From Ardenticatenaceae bacterium (GTDB lineage: Bacteria; Chloroflexota; Anaerolineae; Promineifilales; Promineifilaceae), in assembly GCA_011525915.1 (NCBI GenBank), contig WYBM01000081.1, positions 1 to 63,436 on the forward strand: a DNA stretch of 63,436 bases, given 5' to 3'. Positions within the stretch are counted from its first letter, which is position 1; each line of letters opens with the position of its first letter. This document shows positions 41,885-49,757 of the stretch, one piece after another. The position numbers were made by a program, and so were the translations under genes. The notes under the pieces were generated by a model. It was not told where the DNA came from and did not search any database. It saw only the letters and a program-made list of their open reading frames with translations.

Positions 41885-41916
41885 GGAGATTAGAGATGAG
41901 CCCATCTCTAATCTCC
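41885..41916. terminator. Perfect 14-bp inverted repeat between convergent genes
   Basis: GGAGATTAGAGATG (41885-41898) and CATCTCTAATCTCC (41903-41916) are exact reverse complements with a 4-nt loop. It lies 12 bp after the choice-of-anchor B gene and just before the end of the AI-2E transporter gene, so it can terminate both. It belongs to the GGAGATTAGAGAT word family. Confidence 0.8.
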
Positions 41917-41926
41917 AATTCTTCAG

Positions 41927-42994
41927 TTACCAATTTTCCCAGGGATCCATCTCAAACATGCGGAAGTAGATGTATTTGGCGATGACGGCTACGGAAGCGA
42001 TGGCCGGTACAATGACTAATGCTGTCAGGACGCCGGCCAACGAAAGGGACGCGATGATGGCGATGAAGACGATGGCTGGATGGATATTTAAGGTGCTGCT
42101 CATAATGCGCGGCCGCAGCCAGATATTTTCCATCATTTGAATCAGGCTAAATAAAGAGAGCACCAGAATGGCGAACAAGGGGTTGGAGATTTCCAGCGTC
42201 GCCGAGCCAGTGTACAAGGCCACGGCCGTGGCGATGGCAATGACAATGGCTGGGCCCACCGAAAGCAGCACGTCAAACACCGCGGCTAAAATGCCAAAGG
42301 TGAGCGCGCCGGGCAAGCCGATGACCAGGCCGCTTAAGGCCGTCAAAAAACCAACGATCAAAGAAAGACGCAGTTGACCGCGAAAATAGCGCCGCCAGAC
42401 ACGCTTGATCTCTTCATAAAGGCGACGGCCGTCGCCTTCATAGGTATCTGGCAGCCACTTAAATACCCACTCCCTCAGCCTGTGCCAATCTAGTAACAGG
42501 TAATACGTGGTAATAATGACGACTAACACCCACCCGATATTGGTGGTTGTAGACTGAAACGCCTGCACGATCAGGTCTGCGCTGATGAGGTCTGTGGTGC
42601 CCCCGGCCGTCTCTGAAAATAATGAGCCTGGTTGAATCTGGAAATTAAAAATCGTAATTGGCTGGTTCAAATAGGTGTTTTGAATCTGGCTCAATATAGC
42701 CTGTATTTCCATCACCAGCCGAGTCGTTTGCTCAGAGATCACCTGTACCACCACAAAGCCGATGACGCCCAAGACAACCAGAGATACCAGGTAAACCAGT
42801 AACACCACAATGGCTCGCGCCAGCTTGGTGCGTTCATGCACAAAGGAAACGGCCGGGTTTAGCACAAAGGCCAGCAACGCGGAGATAGCCAGGGGGCCCA
42901 GCAAGGCCTTTGCCTCATATAAAAACCAGCCGGATAAGATCAGGACTAGAATAAGTACCAGATAACGAGTAGAACGACTCCAGGGTTTGCTCAT
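41927..42994 (-). CDS. AI-2E family transporter (PerM-like)
   Basis: 355 aa, about eight membrane helices. The pattern is that of the AI-2E exporter-like/PerM family: an N-terminal helix pair (YLVLILVLILSGWFLYEAKALLGPLAISALLAFVLNPAVSFVH), a long amphipathic segment (about 95-150), then DWHRLREWVFKWLPDTYEGDGRRLYEEIKRVWRRYFRGQL and the terminal helices with PRIMSSTLNIHPAIVFIAIIASLSLAGV. Some members export autoinducer-2 or act in sodium/proton exchange; the substrate cannot be told from sequence. It is transcribed alone. Confidence 0.88.
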   Translation of the reverse strand: MSKPWSRSTRYLVLILVLILSGWFLYEAKALLGPLAISALLAFVLNPAVSFVHERTKLARAIVVLLVYLVSLVVLGVIGFVVVQVISEQTTRLVMEIQAILSQIQNTYLNQPITIFNFQIQPGSLFSETAGGTTDLISADLIVQAFQSTTTNIGWVLVVIITTYYLLLDWHRLREWVFKWLPDTYEGDGRRLYEEIKRVWRRYFRGQLRLSLIVGFLTALSGLVIGLPGALTFGILAAVFDVLLSVGPAIVIAIATAVALYTGSATLEISNPLFAILVLSLFSLIQMMENIWLRPRIMSSTLNIHPAIVFIAIIASLSLAGVLTALVIVPAIASVAVIAKYIYFRMFEMDPWENW

Positions 42995-43079
42995 AAACGA
43001 CGCCAGGACAGAAAAAACGATGGAATAAAGATAGCTGCCATTTTATCCTTTTTTTTCTTGATTTTCCAAAAGCTGCCCC

Positions 43080-43106
43080 AAAGGACAGGTCTTAAACCTG
43101 TCCTTT
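43080..43106. terminator. Terminator-like hairpin with ACAGGT palindrome
   Basis: AAAGGACAGGT (43080-43090) and ACCTGTCCTTT (43096-43106) form an 11-bp stem with a CTTAA loop, followed on the plus strand by further T residues. It lies in the intergenic space between the divergent AI-2E transporter and SDR genes, where no plus-strand gene ends. It shares its core with the site at 106-122. Confidence 0.6.
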
Positions 43107-43204
43107 TTACGTACTGACTGTCTGGTCGGTTGCCGGATGTGAAGAATTGCCCACCCGCTTACCATGGAAAGTAAGCAAATTCAAAAATATCGAAGGGAGT
43201 AGAC

Positions 43205-43918
43205 ATGATGACAAACCCAAACCCTACCATTTTAATCACTGGTGCTTCACGCGGCCTGGGGCTGGCGCTGGCGCGGACATTGGCCCAGCGCGGCTGGCAC
43301 CTTATCATCAACGCCCGCGGTGCAGAGGCGTTGCAAGCAGCCCACCGCGAATTGAGTGACCTGACGCAAGTGACGGCCGTGCCCGGTGATGTCAGCGACA
43401 AATCTCATCGGCAGGCCCTGGCAGTGGCGGCTCAGGCGGCTGGCGGCCTGGACGCGGTCATCAACAATGCCAGCATTTTGGGGCCGAGCCCCCAACCCAA
43501 CCTGTTTGATTACCCTTTGGATGTGCTGGCCGATGTCTACCAGGTTAACGTGATCGCCCCCCTGGCTGTGTTGCAAACTGTCAGGCGTCATCTCCGGCCT
43601 GGCGCCCGCATCATCAATGTCACCAGCGATGCCGCCGTGGAAGCGTACCCGGGTTGGGGCGGATACGGCAGCAGTAAAGCGGCGCTGGAACACCTGTCTA
43701 CCATCTTCGCCGAAGAGAACCCGTCGCTGCGTGTCTACACCGTAGACCCCGGTGATATGCAAACACAAATGCATCAGGAAGCCTTTCCCGGCGAAGATAT
43801 CTCTGACCGGCCCTTGCCGGAAACCAGTGCGCCCGCCTTTGTCACGTTACTGGAAGGTGATTGGCCCAACGGCCGTTACCAGGCCCACGAACTTCTCACC
43901 GACATCCGTAAGCCGTAA
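43205..43918 (+). CDS. Short-chain dehydrogenase/reductase
   Basis: 237 aa, classical SDR. The cofactor-binding motif TGASRGLGLALA lies near residue 13, the structural NNAS (INNASILGP) near 87, and the catalytic Ser (NVTSDAAV) with Tyr-x-x-x-Lys (GYGSSKAALEHLS) near 155. The cofactor and substrate are not specified by sequence. It is preceded by a GAAGGGAG ribosome-binding site. It is 51 bp upstream of the QueA-like gene, so the two are likely cotranscribed. Confidence 0.88.
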   Translation: MMTNPNPTILITGASRGLGLALARTLAQRGWHLIINARGAEALQAAHRELSDLTQVTAVPGDVSDKSHRQALAVAAQAAGGLDAVINNASILGPSPQPNLFDYPLDVLADVYQVNVIAPLAVLQTVRRHLRPGARIINVTSDAAVEAYPGWGGYGSSKAALEHLSTIFAEENPSLRVYTVDPGDMQTQMHQEAFPGEDISDRPLPETSAPAFVTLLEGDWPNGRYQAHELLTDIRKP

Positions 43919-43969
43919 CCTGCAAACCAGCTACGGTTATGGCATGACACATCATATGGAGCTAACCCT

Positions 43970-45088
43970 ATGCTCAGCACGACCCTCACATCACCCACGC
44001 TCACCATTCCCACTCTGGACTTTAACCTGCCGCCAGCATTGGAAGCTGGCGAACCGCCAGAGGCTCGCGGCCTGGCCCGTGACCAGGTGCGGCTGATGGT
44101 GTCCCATTACCAAAACGACCACGTCCGGCATACACGCTTTAACCGCATTGCCGACTATCTGGAGCCGGGCGACGTGGTAGTCATCAACACCAGCGGCACC
44201 ATGAATGCGGCGCTGCCTGTGCGCCGCGCCGATGATACAGAACTGGAACTGCACCTCTCTACCCGCCTGCCGGCTGACTTGTGGGTGGTGGAACTACGAC
44301 GGTCAGACGGCCCTACCACCCAGCCCTTTTTTGAGGGCCAGTCTGGGGAACAGCTGGCGCTGCCCGGTGGTGGGTTGGTAACGCTGTTAACCCCTCATAA
44401 TCCAGCGCGGCGTTTATCATCTTCCTGGCAAAGCGTTTTCCTGACCAATCATCAGGTGCGTTTGTGGATTGCCGTCTTGCAGCTGCCCATGCCTCTGGGT
44501 GATTATTTACAACAAACCGGCTTTCCTATTCGCTACAGCTATGTCCAGGAACAATGGCCGATTGCCTATTACCAGACCGTGTTTGCCAACGAGATTGGCA
44601 GCGCGGAAATGCCTTCTGCCGGGCGCGCCTTTACCCCCGAACTTATCACCCAGTTGGTAGCCAAAGGGGTGCAGGTTTTGCCGTTGATTTTGCACACGGG
44701 CGTGGCCAGCCCGGAAGAACATGAACAGCCGTATGAAGAATATTACCGTGTGCCGCCAGAGACGGCCGCGGCCGTGAATACTGCCCATCAGGCGGGTAGA
44801 CGGGTCATCGCGGTAGGTACCACCGTTGTGCGTGCCCTGGAAACGGTGACAGACAAACAGGGGGTCACCCACGCCGGGCAGGGATGGACCGACCTGGTCA
44901 TTACGCCGCAGCGTGGTATCCGGGCCGTCAGCGGCCTGCTCACCGGCCTGCACGAACCACGCGCCACACACCTGGCGATGTTAGAAGCGCTCTGTGGCCG
45001 CGCTCATCTGCACATCACGTATCAACAGGCCCTTGATCACGGCTATCTGTGGCACGAGTTTGGCGACCTGCATCTGATTATGCCCTGA
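43970..45088 (+). CDS. QueA-like S-adenosylmethionine:tRNA ribosyltransferase-isomerase family protein
   Basis: 372 aa. The family fold is clear: LARDQVRLMVSHYQNDHVRHTRFNRIADYLEPGDVVVINTSGTMNAALPV at the N-terminus, and YYQTVFANEIGSAEMPSAGRAFTPEL and VPPETAAAVNTAHQAGRRVIAVGTTVVRALE later. True QueA catalyses the penultimate steps of queuosine synthesis on tRNA. This protein deviates at conserved spots: the usual '…GSVAAPTAGLHFT' reads GSAEMPSAGRAFT, and 'LLTNFHLPKSTLLML' reads LLTGLHEPRATHLAML. It may therefore be a paralogue with a different substrate. No other queuosine genes are in the window. Confidence 0.82.
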   Translation: MLSTTLTSPTLTIPTLDFNLPPALEAGEPPEARGLARDQVRLMVSHYQNDHVRHTRFNRIADYLEPGDVVVINTSGTMNAALPVRRADDTELELHLSTRLPADLWVVELRRSDGPTTQPFFEGQSGEQLALPGGGLVTLLTPHNPARRLSSSWQSVFLTNHQVRLWIAVLQLPMPLGDYLQQTGFPIRYSYVQEQWPIAYYQTVFANEIGSAEMPSAGRAFTPELITQLVAKGVQVLPLILHTGVASPEEHEQPYEEYYRVPPETAAAVNTAHQAGRRVIAVGTTVVRALETVTDKQGVTHAGQGWTDLVITPQRGIRAVSGLLTGLHEPRATHLAMLEALCGRAHLHITYQQALDHGYLWHEFGDLHLIMP

Positions 45089-45131
45089 GTTTGAGACCCG
45101 CTTGCCATCTGCATCATTTGCCGCTACCCTC

Positions 45132-45164
45132 AAGCGTCAGGCGCTTTCAGAAGTGCCTGACGCT
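45132..45164 (+). terminator. 11-bp inverted repeat between the QueA-like and deaminase genes
   Basis: AAGCGTCAGGC (45132-45142) and GCCTGACGCTT (45154-45164) form a strong stem with an 11-nt loop. It ends 14 bp before the ATG of the amidohydrolase, next to its GGAGG. It may terminate transcription of the upstream pair or act in the leader of the deaminase gene. There is no T-tract. Confidence 0.6.
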
Positions 45165-45178
45165 TAACCTGGAGGCCT

Positions 45179-46585
45179 ATGGGCACATTGTTAGTGAAGA
45201 ACACGGCCGTGCTTGTGACTATGGACGAGGCGCGGCAGGAAATAAAAGGCGGTGGCCTGTTCATTCGCGACAACATCATTGAACAGGTGGGGCCGACAGA
45301 CACACTGCCGGCCACGGCCGATGTGGTTCTTGATTTGCGCGACCATGTCCTGCTGCCTGGTCTGGTCAATACCCATCACCATATGTACCAGAGCCTGACC
45401 CGGGTCCTGGCTCAGGACGCGCCTTTGTTTGCCTGGTTAAAAACCCTGTACCCTATCTGGGCCAATCTTACCGATGAAGGAGTGTATATCAGTACACTGA
45501 TAGCCCTGGCCGAGCTGCTGCTTTCCGGCTGCACCACCAGCAGCGATCATCTGTACATTTTCCCCAACGACTGCACTCTGGACAGCCAGATTCAGGCCGC
45601 ACAGGAGATTGGCATGCGCTTCCACGCCGCCCGCGGCGCCATGTCATTGGGGGAAAGCCAGGGTGGCCTACCGCCCGACCGGGTCTGTGAGAACGAAGCC
45701 CACATCCTCAAAGACAGCCAGCGGCTGATTGAGACGTACCATGATCACGGCCGTCATGCTATGACCCGCCTGGTGTTGGCCCCCTGTTCCCCCTTTTCGG
45801 TAACGCCAGACCTGATGCGTGAAACGGCGGCGCTGGCCCGTGTTTATGGTGTGCGTTTGCATACACACCTGGCGGAAACCCTGGCCGAAGAAACGTTTTG
45901 CCAACAAACGTTTGGGCTGCGCCCGGTGCCTTACGCCGCATCATTGGGCTGGACGGGAACCGACGTGTGGCATGCTCACTGTGTCCACATGAGCCCGCCA
46001 GAGATAACGTTGTTTGGGCACACGGGCACGGCCGTGGCCCACTGTCCTTCAAGTAATATGCGCCTGGGGTCGGGCATTGCTCCCGTAGTGGCCTGGCGGG
46101 CAAGCGGTGTGCCGGTAGGGCTGGGCGTAGATGGTTCGGCCTCTAATGATAGCGGCCACCTGCTGGCGGAGGTGCGGCAGGCGATGCTGCTGCAGCGTAT
46201 AGCGCCGCCAACCCATGACCAGAGCGAACCGCCGGGTGGACGCAGCAGTTTTGCGGGTGATCCCACGGTGCTGAGTGCCCGGCAAGCGCTGGAACTGGCC
46301 ACACGCGGCGGCGCAGCCGCCCTGGGCCGGGATGACATCGGCTGCCTGGCCCCCGGTATGAGCGCTGATTTTATGGCCGTGAACATGAACCAGGTTGCTT
46401 TTGCCGGCGCTGGGCATGACCCGGTGGCCGCGTTGGTATTCTGCCCGCCGGCCCGGGTGGATGTGGTCGTGGTCAATGGTAAAGTTGTGGTGCAAGACGG
46501 TCGTGTCACCACCATGGACCTGCCCCCCCTTCTAGAACGCCACCGTCGCCTCTCTACAGCCATGATCCGCCACGAACCCGCTTGA
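45179..46585 (+). CDS. 8-oxoguanine deaminase-like amidohydrolase
   Basis: 468-aa metal-dependent hydrolase of the ATZ/TRZ-SsnA group. Metal-binding NTHHHMYQSLTR (near residue 63), a second His in RLHTHLAET, a third in WHAHCVHMSPPEI, and the catalytic Asp in LGVDGSASND are visible, as is the SSDHLYIFPND segment seen in 8-oxoguanine deaminases. The predicted reaction is hydrolysis of 8-oxoguanine to uric acid and ammonia; related enzymes act on other heterocyclic amines, so the substrate is likely but not certain. It starts with ATG after GGAGG and stands alone. Confidence 0.85.
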   Translation: MGTLLVKNTAVLVTMDEARQEIKGGGLFIRDNIIEQVGPTDTLPATADVVLDLRDHVLLPGLVNTHHHMYQSLTRVLAQDAPLFAWLKTLYPIWANLTDEGVYISTLIALAELLLSGCTTSSDHLYIFPNDCTLDSQIQAAQEIGMRFHAARGAMSLGESQGGLPPDRVCENEAHILKDSQRLIETYHDHGRHAMTRLVLAPCSPFSVTPDLMRETAALARVYGVRLHTHLAETLAEETFCQQTFGLRPVPYAASLGWTGTDVWHAHCVHMSPPEITLFGHTGTAVAHCPSSNMRLGSGIAPVVAWRASGVPVGLGVDGSASNDSGHLLAEVRQAMLLQRIAPPTHDQSEPPGGRSSFAGDPTVLSARQALELATRGGAAALGRDDIGCLAPGMSADFMAVNMNQVAFAGAGHDPVAALVFCPPARVDVVVVNGKVVVQDGRVTTMDLPPLLERHRRLSTAMIRHEPA

Positions 46586-46595
46586 TCACCCCATA

Positions 46596-46707
46596 GGTAA
46601 ACCGCACAAAGTTTTCGCAAATCCAGCATACCGGTTTTGTGCGGTTTACCCGAGGAATCGGCAATGCCTAAAGCGCTCTTCATGTTGAAGTATTGTTGCC
46701 GATTACC
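46596..46707 (-). repeat. Two-hairpin inverted element, copy A
   Basis: Read on the minus strand the element is GGTAATCGGCAACAATA … ATTGCCGATTCCTCG, GGTAAACCGCA … TGCGGTTTACC. It contains two separate stems, one built from GGTAATCGGCAA/TTGCCGATTCC and one from GGTAAACCGCA/TGCGGTTTACC. Copy B at 48144-48254 is homologous over its whole length in the opposite orientation. Copy A ends 41 bp before the radical SAM selenoprotein-like gene. Confidence 0.88.
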
Positions 46708-46748
46708 TAAGCCTTGCCAGCAGCCGCCAGGCGTTGTAGCATCAGGGT

Positions 46749-48143
46749 ATGCGGATTGTTCTCATTTCTACGTATGAATTAGGCCACCAGCCATTTGGGT
46801 TGGCCTCGCCAGCCATGTGGTTAAAGGATGCCGGGGCAGAGGTGACGTGTGTGGACCTGGCGGTACGGCCGTTTGCTACCGCCGTCACGGCCATTCAAGA
46901 GGCGGATCTCATTGCCCTCTATGTGCCCATGCATACGGCTACCCGTCTGGCTGTGGCCGTCATTCCCCGCATCTGGCAGTTAAACCCGGCCGTTCATCTA
47001 TGTGCCTACGGCCTCTATGCCCCGGTGAATGAGCGTTACCTGCGCCAGTTGGGCGTGCACACCATTCTTGGTGGTGAGTTTGAACAGGGATTGGTGGATC
47101 TGTACACCAGCCTGGCTGCCGCCCAGCCTATAGAGCTGCCACTGGTTTCCCTGAGGCGGCAGCAGTTTCGGCTGCCAGACCGCACCGGGCTGCCGGTGTT
47201 GGCGTCTTATGCCACATTACAGGTAGAAGGAGAACGGCGGTTGGTGGGTTATACGGAAGCATCACGGGGGTGCAAGCATACCTGCCGTCATTGTCCCATT
47301 GTGCCCGTGTATAACGGCCGTTTTCGCATTGTTCAGCCAGACGTGGTGCTGGCAGACATTCGTCAACAGGTGGCGGCCGGGGCGCAGCACATCACCTTTG
47401 GCGACCCTGACTTTTTGAACGGCCCCACCCATGCCCTGCGGGTTGTCACCGCTTTGCACCAAGAATTTCCTCACCTGACGTATGATGCTACCATTAAAAT
47501 AGAGCATCTGCGGCAGCATGCCGACCTGCTGCCCACCTTACGTGCGACGGGCTGTTTGTTTATCACCAGTGCCGTTGAATCTATAGACGACCGTGTCTTG
47601 CAATTGTTTGACAAGCAGCACACCCGCGCCGATTTGATGCAGGTGGTGGCCATGTGCCGGGAAGTGGGGTTGACGTTGATGCCCACGTTTGTGGCCTTTA
47701 CGCCCTGGACCACCGCCCCCGGGTACGCCGAATTTCTAGCCACCATTGAGGCCCTTGGCCTGGTAGATCACGTGTCGCCCATCCAGTTGGCTATCCGGTT
47801 GTTGATACCGGCGGAGTCTAAGCTGCTGGAACTGGCCGAGGTGCGGGCATTGGTACAGCCGTTTGACGATGCCGCCCTTGTCTACCCTTGGGCCCACCCC
47901 GACCCTCATATGGATGCCTTGTATGAAACGATTTTTCGGCAAGTCAAAGCTTCTCAGAGCGCCGGAGAACCACGCCGCCTCACATTTGAGCGCATCTGGC
48001 AGGCAGCAACTGAAAACCTGGCCCCGCCGCAAATTCCCACCCGCAGCGGCCCCCAGGCCGAAGTGTTTGTGCCCACATTAAGTGAAGAATGGTACTGATG
48101 TGCTGAACCATTTTCGGAGCAGTTTGCTTCCGACCTCATGTAA
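46749..48143 (+). CDS. B12-binding radical SAM protein, probable selenoprotein (in-frame TGA)
   Basis: The ordinary reading ends at TGA 48096-48098 after 449 aa. Reading TGA as selenocysteine (residue 450) extends the protein by Cys-Ala-Glu-Pro-Phe and nine more residues to a TAA at 48141-48143, giving 464 aa. An N-terminal cobalamin-binding-like domain (about 1-125) is followed by a radical SAM core with cluster ligands Cys175, Cys179 and Cys182 (RGCKHTCRHC). From memory, the 'CUAEP/CCAEP-tail radical SAM (seleno)protein' family is about this length with such a tail; here the order is U-C-A-E-P. A SECIS-like hairpin follows the TGA. Function of the family is unknown to me. The gene is bracketed by inverted repeats A and B. 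Confidence 0.78.
48114..48133 (+). promoter_or_regulatory. Candidate bacterial SECIS hairpin
   Basis: TCGGAGCA (48114-48121), loop GTT (48122-48124) and TGCTTCCGA (48125-48133) form a stem of 5 bp plus 3 bp with one bulged T, 15 nt after the in-frame TGA. The upper GCA/TGC stem and the loop opening with G match the E. coli fdhF SECIS layout. The bulged U is on the 3' side here instead of the 5' side. The whole hairpin lies within the extended coding region. Confidence 0.65.
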
Positions 48144-48254
48144 GGTAATCGGCAACAATAATTCAAGCTTAAAATCGCTCTGGACGTTGCCGATTCCTCG
48201 AGGAAACCGCAGGTTGCCCTCTTTAGGAATTCCGAATAGTTTTTGCGGTTTACC
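48144..48254 (+). repeat. Two-hairpin inverted element, copy B
   Basis: Begins GGTAATCGGCAACAATA directly after the TAA that ends the extended radical SAM reading frame, continues through GTTGCCGATTCCTCG and AAACCGCA, and ends TTGCGGTTTACC. It is homologous to copy A (46596-46707) in inverted orientation. The paired arms are conserved while the loops differ. It lies 7 bp before the ATG used for the CoA-binding protein. Confidence 0.88.
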
Positions 48255-48261
48255 AAATACA

Positions 48262-48678
48262 ATGCCTGATACAACACAAATCAAAATTATGTCTGAGTCA
48301 AAAACGATTGCGGTGGTGGGGCTGTCATCACGGCCGTCGCGGGCCGGGTACTATGTGCCTGCTTATCTGCAGCAACAAGGCTACCGTATTATTCCGGTGA
48401 ACCCCAACCTGTCAGAATCATTGGGTGAAAAAGCGTACCCTGATCTGCTGGCCGTGCCGGAGCCAGTGGACCTGGTTCTCATTTTTCAGCGTCCTGAGAA
48501 TGTGCCTCCGTTTGTAGACCAGGCCATAGCCATTGGCGCCCGGGCAGTCTGGATGCAGTTGGGCATCTACCATGAAGCCGCCGCCGCCAAAGCGCAAGCT
48601 GCCGGGCTGGACGTGGTGCAGGACGCCTGCTTGTTGGTGGAACATCGCCAGTGGAAGGGGCGTTGCGCCCAGGGGTAA
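48262..48678 (+). CDS. CoA-binding domain protein (YccU-like)
   Basis: 138 aa. A CoA-binding Rossmann fold of the YccU type: TIAVVGLSSRPSRAGYYVPAYLQQQGYRIIPVNPN, then PVDLVLIFQRPENVPPFVDQAIAIGARAVWMQLGIYH and a terminal QDACLLVEHRQW, all standard for the family. The function is unknown beyond binding CoA. The frame is open further upstream to 48082 but that part overlaps the selenoprotein tail and repeat B. I choose the ATG at 48262, with a second ATG at 48289 also possible. Confidence 0.87.
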   Translation: MPDTTQIKIMSESKTIAVVGLSSRPSRAGYYVPAYLQQQGYRIIPVNPNLSESLGEKAYPDLLAVPEPVDLVLIFQRPENVPPFVDQAIAIGARAVWMQLGIYHEAAAAKAQAAGLDVVQDACLLVEHRQWKGRCAQG

Positions 48679-48723
48679 TGAATGGGTGTCCTTACGCAAC
48701 TTCCTATGCATAGCTGCGTATTA

Positions 48724-48740
48724 GGTAATCGGCAGCAATA
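48724..48740 (+). repeat. Half copy of the two-hairpin element
   Basis: GGTAATCGGCAGCAATA matches the first 17 nt of elements A and B at 16 positions. The second hairpin is not found nearby, so this looks like a truncated copy, located 44 bp after the CoA-binding gene. Confidence 0.65.
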
Positions 48741-48782
48741 GTACAAAATAGTGAAACACGGCCAACTAGAAGGAGTGGCAAC

Positions 48783-49202
48783 ATGAGTGATGATATTGAA
48801 ATCTTAAAAGAAACGGAAAAAGAAAAGCTGACTATCAGCGAAGGTGAGTTTGTACCAGACCAATGTGACTCAGAAGATAACAGTGTCAGCCACTGGACTG
48901 GCGGTTTGATTTTGATCGGCATTGGCGTCATATTTTTGTTGGCGAACACCACTGGTTTTGTGATTCGTAACTGGTGGCCCATCTTTATCTTGGTGCCAGG
49001 GGTAGTGAATCTGGCGAACGCAATGCGCAATTATCAACGTGACGGCCGTTTCTCTGAGCGTGTGCGCCAACCCTTCACCTGGGGTCTTGTGCTTACAGTG
49101 GTGGCATGTACTTTTTTCTTTAGCTGGAGTTGGGGGGCGATCTGGCCCGTTTTCCTGATCATCTTTGGCATAGGCACCCTGTTAGCCGGCCTGTTGAGTT
49201 AA
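48783..49202 (+). CDS. Small membrane protein, LiaF/DUF5668-like
   Basis: 139 aa. An acidic cytoplasmic N-terminus of about 35 residues is followed by four membrane helices in two pairs. The patterns GGLILIGIGVIFLLANTTGF … NWWPIFILVPGVVNL and WGLVLTVVACTFFF … WGAIWPVFLIIFGIGTLLAGLL are the 'W-P-[IV]-[FI]-[LI]-[IL]-x-G' repeats of the LiaF transmembrane region (DUF5668). The LiaF C-terminal sensor domain is absent. Good ribosome-binding site (AGAAGGAG). Confidence 0.75.
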   Translation: MSDDIEILKETEKEKLTISEGEFVPDQCDSEDNSVSHWTGGLILIGIGVIFLLANTTGFVIRNWWPIFILVPGVVNLANAMRNYQRDGRFSERVRQPFTWGLVLTVVACTFFFSWSWGAIWPVFLIIFGIGTLLAGLLS

Positions 49203-49216
49203 ACTTTTACTTTGGG

Positions 49217-49531
49217 TTAGAAAGTATCTATCCACCTCCACAGGCGCAAGCCACAATATGCCCCGATGACCAGGCCTAGCCCTCCAAAAATGTATTCGAA
49301 GGATATCATGGCCCCCACCCGCTTACCTAAAAATGCACCAATGGTGGCTGTCGGGAAAACAAATACACTCATCATGATCAAAGCACCTGCTATTTCCAGT
49401 AGTGAAATGCTTGAGAATCCGTGCCTGATGCGCGCAAGAAGCCAACCAAAGACGTAACAAAAGGCCAGTATAAGCGTAAGCCAAAAGAAGGCCCGCCCAT
49501 AGTTTGCAGCCGCATCTATGAAAGAATTCAA
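49217..49531 (-). CDS. Small three-to-four-helix membrane protein, unknown
   Basis: 104 aa with hydrophobic segments at about residues 10-32, 40-62 and 73-96. The last ends in GGLGLVIGAYCGLRLWRWIDTF, a Gly-rich helix. No family recognised. Convergent with the LiaF-like gene (14 bp between stops). Confidence 0.55.
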   Translation of the reverse strand: MNSFIDAAANYGRAFFWLTLILAFCYVFGWLLARIRHGFSSISLLEIAGALIMMSVFVFPTATIGAFLGKRVGAMISFEYIFGGLGLVIGAYCGLRLWRWIDTF

Positions 49532-49757
49532 ATAACTTCCTCAAATTTGATTTGGATAGTTACTGACTTAGCACTGCCCACTGATGGTGCAGTGGCCTCA
49601 ACCTACCAGGATTTTACCAAAGAGCCTCTGATGTGCCAGCCATTTAGGGCAGCCAGTGGGCATAGATGTCTGGGGGATGCCGCAAAATTTCCATTGACAA
49701 TTTAGAACATTTGTACTATTATTAAGCCTGCTCACAAAAAACTTCAGGATAAGATCT

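Noticed and set aside
48082..48261. N-terminal extension of the CoA-binding protein upstream of 48262
   Set aside because: It overlaps the selenoprotein tail and repeat element B in another frame and has no family match; homologues begin near the chosen ATG.
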